From assembly GCA_021807585.1 (NCBI GenBank), contig JAKBCQ010000242.1:1-5495 (forward strand): DNA of 5,495 nucleotides. Direction: 5' to 3'. Below are positions 1-5,150 of the stretch, one piece after another. Both the position numbers and the translations under genes were made by a program. The stretch's first letter is position 1, and every line of letters begins with the position of its first letter. The DNA is from Planctomycetota bacterium. Its GTDB lineage: Bacteria; Planctomycetota; Planctomycetia; Isosphaerales; Isosphaeraceae. The notes under the pieces were generated by a model. It was not told the origin of the DNA and searched no databases. It worked only from the letters and a program-made list of their open reading frames with translations.

Positions 1-212
1 CCAGAGCGATCGGAAACAACGCGCCGCGTCGTGACCAAACCCCGTGATCACGCGCCGAGGCGAGCCGCGCAAATCGATTCCAACAATTTTAAGTCGCGAT
101 CTGATCGCTATGATCAAACGTGAATACAACAATCCGCGGAATCGGATCGGGCTTCGCCTCGGCGCATCTCGGGTTCCAATTATTATCGGTATTCTATCAA
201 TCACGCATATGA
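1..212. other. Left-edge region without a supported gene
   Basis: I see no convincing gene here. A short plus-strand frame (44-253) has an unusual amino-acid composition and no ribosome binding site. On the minus strand one frame is open from about position 100 to the left edge and could be the start of a leftward gene, with GTG at 49-51 or a TTG further right as start. There is no Shine-Dalgarno sequence and too little protein to recognise. Just past the stop of the CoaB-like gene, 199-214 forms a weak 5-bp AT-rich stem (AATCA/TGATT) without a T-tract, so I do not call it a terminator. Confidence 0.4.
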
Positions 213-983
213 TTAGGATGATTTTAAGATTTGTTTGTTTCGCACGCGTTTGAAGACGCCCGCGACGACGAGCTCGGCGAGCCGTTCGTCGGGTCCGAGG
301 GTTTCGACGCGGGCTTCGAGGTCGTCTCGTCGAGCGGGTTCGACGAGATGAACGACATGGCGTCCCTGGCGCAACGTTTTGAGGTCGTTGGCGATCGTCA
401 GATCGGCTCGGTTGTTGCGGCAGGCTTCGAGAGCCGCGGAAATCAAATCGGAATCCTCGACATTCGACAACAATTTGAAGCCGACGAGATAAACATTCGG
501 CGCCGAGTCGCGGACCGAACGGATCACCTTGCGAGTGGGCCGGCAGTGGATATCGAGCGAACGCAGGTTCGATTTGATTTTGCCGGGAGTCGCGATCGGC
601 TCGAAATCCGAAACCGCCATCGCCAAAAACGCGACGTCGATCGGTTGATTGATCAGCGTTTCATGTAATGTTTGTGCGTAAGCTTGGACGGTTCCTTTGG
701 GGAGCACGCGGGGATGGAAGCGATCGCGCACATTTTGATAAGTTTGAGCGAGATCGATCAGGCGATTCGCCTCGGCTTGGGGGTCGGCGGCGTCGAGGTT
801 GAATCGCGCCTGTCGGTCGAAGGGGAGCAAGGCGGTGGGGGTCGCGATGTGCCAGACCGTAGCGCCTTGGGCGAGGCACGCCTCGCCGATCCGCGCCGCG
901 AACGATCCCGACGAAACGTTGGTGATTTGTCGAACGTCGTCGATCGGCGCGATCGTTCCTCCTCCGGTGACGACGACGTTCAT
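213..983 (-). CDS. CoaB-like phosphopantothenate-cysteine ligase domain protein (stand-alone)
   Basis: This 256-residue protein matches the DFP/CoaB fold, which joins 4'-phosphopantothenate to cysteine in cytoplasmic coenzyme A synthesis. Seen in the sequence: an N-terminal nucleotide-binding loop VTGGGT (residues 5-10), then PIDDVRQITNVSSG (13-26), the counterpart of the classical PID-VR-I-N-SSG signature with its conserved Asn at 22. Further on are AVSDF (123-127), KIKSN (135-139), which carries the Lys pair of the CoaB KIKK motif, VGFK (167-170) and AND (198-200). The start fits because the nucleotide-binding strand begins at residue 2, although no strong Shine-Dalgarno sequence precedes it. 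Most bacteria fuse CoaB to the flavin-dependent decarboxylase CoaC; here no CoaC domain is attached and none lies next to it. It could be the working ligase of a split pathway or a paralogue beside a fused coaBC elsewhere. The family call is firm; the exact substrate is inferred. Confidence 0.82.
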   Translation of the reverse strand: MNVVVTGGGTIAPIDDVRQITNVSSGSFAARIGEACLAQGATVWHIATPTALLPFDRQARFNLDAADPQAEANRLIDLAQTYQNVRDRFHPRVLPKGTVQAYAQTLHETLINQPIDVAFLAMAVSDFEPIATPGKIKSNLRSLDIHCRPTRKVIRSVRDSAPNVYLVGFKLLSNVEDSDLISAALEACRNNRADLTIANDLKTLRQGRHVVHLVEPARRDDLEARVETLGPDERLAELVVAGVFKRVRNKQILKSS

Positions 984-1148
984 CGGTTCGCCGCCGTATC
1001 CGAGGATTGTGCGCGAGATAACGGCTTGAGAATGGAGATCGACGCGGTCGCCGCCGCTTGCGTCGAGGGGCTTACGGGGCTAGCTTGGCGTGACGACGCG
1101 ACCGCGTGGGGCGTATCGGTTTGGGGGATCGTTGATCGAGGTTTATTC
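984..1148. promoter_or_regulatory. Divergent intergenic spacer between the CoaB-like and isomerase-like genes
   Basis: This 165-bp gap separates two divergently transcribed genes, so it should hold both promoters. I find no strong sigma-70 match. The best plus-strand pair is TTGCGT at 1058-1063 and TAGCTT at 1081-1086 with a 17-bp spacer, only three of six matches each, so it is weak. The plus-strand frame stays open through the whole spacer and into the antisense of the CoaB-like gene, but this is not evidence of coding. Confidence 0.4.
1138..1141 (+). promoter_or_regulatory. Ribosome binding site GAGG setting the start of the isomerase-like gene
   Basis: GAGG lies 7 nt upstream of the ATG at 1149. 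It decides the start: the open frame reaches back to 672, but the earlier codons run antisense to the CoaB-like gene and resemble no protein family. Confidence 0.7.
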
Positions 1149-2453
1149 ATGAGTTTCGCCGGCATGGAAGAGATCGCCAGAACGTTATACGAAGAGACGG
1201 CGCGGTGGCCGATTTTCGATCCCCATTCGCACATCGATCCGCGCCGACCCGCGGCGCGCAATTTCGACGAAGTGCTTGGATACCACTATTATACCGAGTT
1301 GGCGCATTCGGCGGGGGCGCCCGCCGAACTGTTCGCCGCGGGGGTCGCGCCGCGCGATCGCGCTCGTCATTTATCGAACTATTTGGGTTCGATCTCGAAT
1401 ACGATCCAATATTCATGGCTGATTGAGATTGCGCGCACATTTCACGATTGGCCTGGGGATTCGATTGATCGAGCGACGATTGACGAACTTTACGATCGCG
1501 CCGATCGTTCGAACGCGGGTTCGGAATGGGATGATCACGTTTGGAAGCGGTCGCGTCTTGAGGAAGTATTCTTGACGAACGAGTTCGACGATCCGCTCGA
1601 GGGTTGGGATACGTTAAAATATGTGCCGTGTTTGCGGACGGACGATTTGGTGTTGAAATTGAATCGGCCGGGGACGGTTGATCGGCTGAAGCGTGCGAGC
1701 GGGGTCGACGCGGGGGATTGCGCGAGTTTGAAGGCGGCGTTGGCGGCGATTTTCGAGAAGTTCACCAAGAGCGGGGCGCGCGCGTGCGCGATCAGTCTTC
1801 CTCCCGATTTCCGACCCTTGAGGGCCGAATATAAGCGGTGTGCGACGCCGGTTCGCCGCGCATTGCACGGGCTCGACTTGCGCGGCGACGAGGTTGACGA
1901 CGTGCGTCGCGTCGTCTTTTGGATGCTCGCCGAGCTGTGCGCCGATTTCAGGCTGCCGTTTGATTTGATGATCGGTCCGGTGCGCGATGTTTATCCCGCG
2001 GGAGTGGCGGGAGGGCGTGATTTGTTCGATCGACGCGTGAGCCTTTATGATTATCGAGAGGTTTTCAATCATTTTGCCGGCGTGACGTTTCCGGTTTCAA
2101 CATTATCGCCCGACACGGGGGGTGAGTTGGTTGCATATTCGTGGATTTTCCCCAACGTCGTTCCGCTGGGTCATTGGTGGTATTCGAATATTCCGGCGTA
2201 TATCATGAATGATTTGAGGGCGCGGTTGCAGGCCGTGCCGCGGAATAAGATCGTCGGTTATTATTCCGACGCGTATAAACTCGAGTTCGTCTTGCCCAAA
2301 TTCGAGATGTTTCGTCGCGTTTTATCGCGGGTGTTGGCGGAGGATTTTGTGGGGGGGCGGGGTTGGTCGATTGAATCGGCGGTCGAACTGGCGAGGGAGA
2401 TTTTGCTGGAAAATCCTCGTCGGATTTTCGCTGGGGGGAAACGCTCGACCTAA
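1149..2453 (+). CDS. Uronate-isomerase-like (UxaC family) amidohydrolase-superfamily protein
   Basis: This cytoplasmic 434-residue protein resembles glucuronate/galacturonate isomerase (UxaC, about 470 residues in E. coli), which converts hexuronates to ketohexonates. Seen: metal-site motif DPHSH (24-28, H26 and H28); GYHYY (44-48), matching the His-Tyr pair in UxaC; TNEFDDPLEGW (143-153), matching the TTDDP segment; LGHWW (340-344), matching the GSGWW segment; SDAYK (373-377), holding the conserved Asp374; and MFRRVLSRVL (387-396), matching the YFRRIL helix. By memory-based alignment, some active-site residues differ. The His before I-G-x-x-R in UxaC appears to be Met274, and the Arg two after the conserved Asp appears to be Tyr or Lys. 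The start at 1149 has a GAGG ribosome binding site and gives a normal N-terminus for the family. No other uronate-pathway gene is directly adjacent. Family membership is well supported; the isomerase reaction itself is uncertain, so I give no symbol. Confidence 0.85.
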   Translation: MSFAGMEEIARTLYEETARWPIFDPHSHIDPRRPAARNFDEVLGYHYYTELAHSAGAPAELFAAGVAPRDRARHLSNYLGSISNTIQYSWLIEIARTFHDWPGDSIDRATIDELYDRADRSNAGSEWDDHVWKRSRLEEVFLTNEFDDPLEGWDTLKYVPCLRTDDLVLKLNRPGTVDRLKRASGVDAGDCASLKAALAAIFEKFTKSGARACAISLPPDFRPLRAEYKRCATPVRRALHGLDLRGDEVDDVRRVVFWMLAELCADFRLPFDLMIGPVRDVYPAGVAGGRDLFDRRVSLYDYREVFNHFAGVTFPVSTLSPDTGGELVAYSWIFPNVVPLGHWWYSNIPAYIMNDLRARLQAVPRNKIVGYYSDAYKLEFVLPKFEMFRRVLSRVLAEDFVGGRGWSIESAVELAREILLENPRRIFAGGKRST

Positions 2454-2456
2454 AAG

Positions 2457-2465
2457 TGGTATAAT
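2457..2465 (+). promoter_or_regulatory. Extended -10 promoter for the exported repeat protein
   Basis: TGGTATAAT is a perfect extended -10 element (TGn plus TATAAT), starting 3 nt after the stop codon of the isomerase-like gene. No TTGACA-like -35 sits 16-18 bp upstream, which fits an extended -10 promoter. Transcription would begin near 2472, giving a leader of roughly 138 nt before the ATG at 2610. It implies that the downstream gene is transcribed independently of the isomerase-like gene. Confidence 0.65.
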
Positions 2466-2481
2466 TCACCGGCGTCGGGGG

Positions 2482-2512
2482 TTCGCTTGCGCGGATGCGT
2501 ATTGCGAGCGGA
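2482..2512 (+). promoter_or_regulatory. Stem-loop near the 5' end of the predicted leader RNA
   Basis: Bases 2482-2491 can pair with 2503-2512 to form a 10-bp stem that includes three G-U pairs, around an 11-nt loop (2492-2502). It would lie about 10 nt from the predicted transcription start. A 5' hairpin can stabilise mRNA or control translation; no known riboswitch class is recognised. No T-tract follows, so it is not a standard terminator. Confidence 0.35.
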
Positions 2513-2578
2513 ACGACCCTCGCCGTTGTTGCGACCGGCAAGGATTTCATCGTCGGCAGGGAGAGCCTCATTGATTGA
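2495..2578 (+). CDS. Possible 27-residue leader peptide ORF
   Basis: An ATG at 2495 opens a 27-codon frame ending in TGA at 2576-2578, inside the predicted leader of the exported protein and 31 nt before that gene's ATG. The peptide begins MRIASGTTLAVV and ends GRESLID. Its composition is protein-like and its start codon sits in the loop of the 2482-2512 hairpin. There is no clear Shine-Dalgarno sequence and I recognise no homologue. It could be an upstream ORF that regulates the next gene, a remnant, or chance. Confidence is low. Confidence 0.2.
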   Translation: MRIASGTTLAVVATGKDFIVGRESLID

Positions 2579-2598
2579 TTTGTAGCGTTTTGATTCAA

Positions 2599-2606
2599 AG
2601 GTGATC
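2599..2606 (+). promoter_or_regulatory. Strong ribosome binding site AGGTGATC choosing ATG 2610
   Basis: AGGTGATC is fully complementary to the typical 3' end of 16S rRNA (the distal part of AAGGAGGTGATC), with AGG ending 8 nt before the ATG at 2610. It overlaps an in-frame GTG at 2601, which therefore should not be the start. Confidence 0.7.
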
Positions 2607-2609
2607 GTC

Positions 2610-4172
2610 ATGGTTGCGCATCGATTGTCAAAAATGTTCATGAATTTACTGATTGTTGGGTTTACGATTGGAATCACGGCTTCGGCGTGGGGTCAATATC
2701 GGCGCGGGCCTGGGATTTCGTCGGGGAGCGGCGGCGGGACGGGGACGGGGACCGAATCGGGTTCGGGATTGGGGACGACGGGGACGGGATCGGAATCGGG
2801 CTTTGGTTTGGGGACGACGGGAACTGGGATTGAATCGGGGGTTGGGGGAGCGCGGCCTGGGATGGGCGCCCCGCTTACGGGTCCGTTCACTTCTCCCGAG
2901 CGTCGCGGGATGCAGAATCGGACGCGCGGCGGGTTTTCGGTCGGTCCTGGATCGGGGAGTCGATCGCCCGATTCGCCCGCGTTGCTTGATTATATCGGCG
3001 ATCCTTCGATCAACGAACTGGCGAACGGCGAGGCGTTGACTCCTGAGAAGATGGAAGAATTGATGGGTCGCTTGAACGCGAGCGTGCGGGGCATTCCCGA
3101 CGACGGCGATCGGGCGCTGGCGCAGTTGCGGATCGCGCGGTCGGCGATTATGGGGAATTCGTTCCCCGAGGCGAGGCGATCGTTGGAGCAAGCGGCGCGG
3201 TCGGCGCTTCGCGTGCAAGATTCGACGATTCGCGACTTGCGGCTGATGGCGACGGTGCGAACGTGGCTGATATTGGCCGAGTTCCAGATTCGCGAAAGCG
3301 ATAAGAAGCTTGAACCGATTGAGACTTCGAAGTTTCCCGTCGAGCCCGCGCCGAAGACTGAGGAATCCGCGGGACCGGTGTATCGCAACTACGATCGGAT
3401 GACGCCGTTTCGGCTGGCGATCTCGGATTGGGATCGAGCCGCGCGGCTCGCGGCGACGCTTGTGAACAAAGATTACCGGTGCGATACGCTGTTCCACGTG
3501 GTGCAATCGGCGGCCGAGGAGGGAGAATCGCTCGGTCTGAAGTTGCAAGTCGTCGACAGCGATCGCCGCGACCTGAAAGCCGACGTTGATGCGATGTGGC
3601 GGCTGACCGATCTGTTGTTCGCGAGCGCGGCGGAACACGCGAATCTGATCAACGTGCCGACATGGCGCGATCATGCGTTGCTCGAGACGGTCACACGAGC
3701 GGCGTATTGCGATCAGTTTCATCGAGGGCTCGCGATCGCACGGTCGATCCCGCGATCCGAAATCAGGACCGACGCGCTCGTGCTCGTCGCCGAAGGGCAA
3801 GCTCGCAGCCGACTCGTCGACGACGCGACACGAACGTATCAGGAAGCCGCGACCGCGGTCGCTTCAATCCCGCTCGATGATCCCCGCGCCACGCTCAACG
3901 GCGTGCTGATCGATAGCTTGATCTCGGTGGGCCGGTTCGACGACGCGCGAGCGAGCGTCTCGCTTTATCCCGACGCCGCCAGAAAACTGGCGGCGTTGGG
4001 GGCGATCGCCGAATCCCAGGGGCGGCGCGGGCTAGCCGATCAAGCTCGGGCTTGGATCGTGCGGGAGGTCAATCCCGAGTATCGGCCGCAATTGCTCCGC
4101 AGGGTTGTCGACGGCGTTCTTAATTCGATCGATTTGAACTCCAGTGGATCGTTTATGTTGAGGGCGAAATGA
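2610..4172 (+). CDS. Exported protein with Gly-rich repeat tract and TPR-like helical region, function unknown
   Basis: This 520-residue protein has no function I can name. Residues 1-26 form a Sec signal peptide: a short positive stretch (HRLSK), a hydrophobic core, and ASA at 24-26 followed by WGQ, so it should be exported. No lipobox Cys is present. Residues about 34-125 are low complexity, rich in Gly, Ser, Thr and Pro, and include two 13-residue repeats. From about 135 to 505 the chain is mostly amphipathic helices in antiparallel pairs, such as the stretches around 185-230 and 355-485. They resemble degenerate tetratricopeptide repeats, with Ala-rich contacts and acidic turns like VGRFDDAR and RLVDDAT. 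TPR-type regions usually bind other proteins, so a scaffold or cell-envelope role is possible. The gene has its own promoter and ribosome binding site and converges with the aldolase gene. Confidence 0.8.
   Translation: MVAHRLSKMFMNLLIVGFTIGITASAWGQYRRGPGISSGSGGGTGTGTESGSGLGTTGTGSESGFGLGTTGTGIESGVGGARPGMGAPLTGPFTSPERRGMQNRTRGGFSVGPGSGSRSPDSPALLDYIGDPSINELANGEALTPEKMEELMGRLNASVRGIPDDGDRALAQLRIARSAIMGNSFPEARRSLEQAARSALRVQDSTIRDLRLMATVRTWLILAEFQIRESDKKLEPIETSKFPVEPAPKTEESAGPVYRNYDRMTPFRLAISDWDRAARLAATLVNKDYRCDTLFHVVQSAAEEGESLGLKLQVVDSDRRDLKADVDAMWRLTDLLFASAAEHANLINVPTWRDHALLETVTRAAYCDQFHRGLAIARSIPRSEIRTDALVLVAEGQARSRLVDDATRTYQEAATAVASIPLDDPRATLNGVLIDSLISVGRFDDARASVSLYPDAARKLAALGAIAESQGRRGLADQARAWIVREVNPEYRPQLLRRVVDGVLNSIDLNSSGSFMLRAK
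2751..2846 (+). repeat. Imperfect 39-bp tandem repeat coding for a Gly-rich 13-residue unit
   Basis: Unit 1 (2751-2789) encodes TESGSGLGTTGTG and unit 2 (2790-2828) encodes SESGFGLGTTGTG. A third, degenerate unit starts at 2829 with IESGVG. Units 1 and 2 match at 30 of 39 bases by direct comparison, and only two of the 13 residues differ. Five or so of the differences are at third codon positions and silent, which suggests that the peptide is being conserved. Confidence 0.75.
2759..2788 (+). other. Potential G-quadruplex motif in the coding strand
   Basis: Runs of G at 2759-2761, 2765-2767, 2771-2774 and 2780-2783 are separated by loops of 3, 3 and 5 nt, with a fifth run at 2786-2788. This meets the usual G3+ N1-7 pattern. 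Being on the coding strand, it could form in the mRNA near its 5' end. It may be only a by-product of Gly codons (GGN). Confidence 0.4.
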
Positions 4173-4176
4173 ACGA

Positions 4177-4193
4177 CGCTCCCCCGAGGAGCG
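4177..4193. terminator. Hairpin terminator between convergent genes
   Basis: CGCTCC (4177-4182) and GGAGCG (4188-4193) form a perfect 6-bp stem with a 5-nt loop. It lies within the 26-bp gap between the stop of the exported protein gene (4172) and the stop of the aldolase gene (4199). Its position suits a terminator acting in both directions. The following T-tract is poor on both strands, so efficiency is uncertain. Confidence 0.55.
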
Positions 4194-4198
4194 CGGTT

Positions 4199-4981
4199 CT
4201 AAACGGTCGATTCAAAGAAGAACTGATATCTGTCCTTGGCGGCGCGAATTCCGGCGTGAAACGCGCTGATATCGAAGCCGAGGACGAAGAGTCGACACCC
4301 CAGGTCGTACACGTGACGCGCGTAATCGGCTCCTTTGGGGACGATTCCCCACGGTTTGCCGGCGTTGCGGCACGCCTTGGCGATGCGTTCGATCGCCGCC
4401 AGGCAGATCGGGTTTTCAAAATCGCCGACGACTCCGAGCGTTTGGCTCAAATCGGCGGGGCCGACGAAAATGAGGTCGACGCCGTCGATCGCCGCGATCG
4501 CTTCGACCTGATCGAGCGCCGCTTGTGTTTCGATTTGAATCCCCAGGAAGGTTTGCGCGTTGGCGCGAGCGACGTATTCGCCGATCGGTTCGAGGCCGTA
4601 GCGGCCGTCGCGATTGCCCCCGTTCAGGCCGCGGCGGCCGCGCGGCGCGAACTTGGCCCATTGGACGGCTTGTTCCGCGGCCGCGGCGTCTTCAACCATG
4701 CTGATGATCAGCCCTCCCGCTCCGGCTTCGAGCGGGCGCATGATCGACGCGTAATCGGTCGCCGGGAGGCGAACGATCGGGTCGAGCCCGTGCGGCTTGG
4801 CGACGAGCGCCGCGATCTCGATCTCTTTCATCGAGAGCCCCGCGTGCTCGACGTCGAGCCAAAGCGCGTCGAACCCGCCGTGTTCGCCGACGACATCGAG
4901 CAACTTGGTACTGAACAACTGCCCCAAACCGAACATCCTCGCGACATTCCCCGCCGCGAGGATCTCCTTGATGCGAGCCAT
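4199..4981 (-). CDS. HpcH/HpaI-family class II aldolase
   Basis: This 260-residue cytoplasmic protein belongs to the HpcH/HpaI family, whose members cleave or form 4-hydroxy-2-oxo acids with pyruvate as one product, using a divalent metal. Length and order of motifs fit the family: FDALWLDVEH (37-46) with the catalytic-type His46, VRLP (70-73) with the pyruvate-contacting Arg71, GAGGLI (87-92), FAPRGRRG (111-118), IQIET (148-152) with metal ligand Glu151, and FVGPADLS (172-179) with metal ligand Asp177. The start at 4981 is chosen because AAGGA lies 7 nt upstream and residues 2-12 match the family N-terminus. A longer frame back to 5164 would add a basic, unconserved extension. Possible substrates include homoprotocatechuate-derived keto acids, 2-keto-3-deoxy sugar acids or glucarate-derived intermediates (as for GarL); the sequence alone does not decide. 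It converges with the exported protein gene. Confidence 0.9.
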   Translation of the reverse strand: MARIKEILAAGNVARMFGLGQLFSTKLLDVVGEHGGFDALWLDVEHAGLSMKEIEIAALVAKPHGLDPIVRLPATDYASIMRPLEAGAGGLIISMVEDAAAAEQAVQWAKFAPRGRRGLNGGNRDGRYGLEPIGEYVARANAQTFLGIQIETQAALDQVEAIAAIDGVDLIFVGPADLSQTLGVVGDFENPICLAAIERIAKACRNAGKPWGIVPKGADYARHVYDLGCRLFVLGFDISAFHAGIRAAKDRYQFFFESTV

Positions 4982-4988
4982 CGAAGTT

Positions 4989-4993
4989 TCCTT
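4989..4993 (-). promoter_or_regulatory. Ribosome binding site AAGGA of the aldolase gene
   Basis: Read on the minus strand, AAGGA (extending to AAGGAAA at 4987-4993) lies 7 nt before the ATG whose complement is at 4979-4981. It supports the short start over the upstream ATG at 5164. Confidence 0.75.
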
Positions 4994-5007
4994 GTGGATG
5001 ATTTCGG

Positions 5008-5024
5008 CGGTCGACCGTCGACCG
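5008..5024. promoter_or_regulatory. 17-bp inverted repeat upstream of the aldolase gene, possible operator
   Basis: CGGTCGAC and GTCGACCG are perfect 8-bp arms around a single C, starting 27 bp upstream of the aldolase start codon. The symmetry and place suit the operator of a dimeric repressor of the LacI or GntR type, but no regulator gene is in the window. Part of the site, TCGACCGTC (5011-5019), recurs at 5068-5076. GC-rich short palindromes are common in this window, so chance is possible. Confidence 0.4.
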
Positions 5025-5150
5025 ACGCCGTTCCCGCATGTTACCTTAATCGAGTCGCCGCGGCGGATCGACCGTCCCGATTCCGTCGTCGCGACGCGGC
5101 GAAGTCCGCGCGTCTCGGCGCACCGCCGACCCGACATCGTGAATGCATCA

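Larger units (their letters stand above)
4982..5150. promoter_or_regulatory. Divergent spacer between the aldolase and membrane protein genes
   Basis: This 169-bp region should contain promoters for both neighbours. Apart from the inverted repeat at 5008-5024, it holds two shorter perfect palindromes: CGCCGCGGCG at 5056-5065 and CGTCGCGACG at 5087-5096. No convincing -10/-35 pair was found on either strand; the minus-strand TAACAT, complement of 5038-5043, is only a partial -10 match. Confidence 0.35.

Noticed and set aside
140..190. tRNA-like stretch with GGGTTCCAAT resembling a T-arm
   Set aside because: The flanking bases do not pair into a T-stem or an acceptor stem, and no D-arm or anticodon arm can be drawn.
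44..253. 69-residue plus-strand open frame at the left edge
   Set aside because: No ribosome binding site, odd composition rich in Ile and Arg, and its end overlaps the CoaB-like gene in antisense.
672..1148. Upstream extension of the isomerase-like frame, giving a 593-residue protein
   Set aside because: The extra 159 codons run antisense to the CoaB-like gene and then through the divergent spacer; they match no family, while ATG 1149 has a GAGG ribosome binding site and a typical family N-terminus.
2349..2360. Run of seven G in the isomerase-like gene as a slippage or frameshift site
   Set aside because: The frame is intact on both sides and the C-terminal helix after it fits the family, so there is no sign of a frameshift.
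2646..3800. 384-residue minus-strand open frame opposite the exported protein
   Set aside because: It is Arg/Pro/Gln-rich, as expected for the complement of GC-biased codons, and lacks a recognisable domain; the plus strand has a signal peptide, a ribosome binding site and a promoter.
4173..4198. Small gene or RNA in the convergent gap
   Set aside because: The gap is only 26 bp and is explained by the hairpin terminator.
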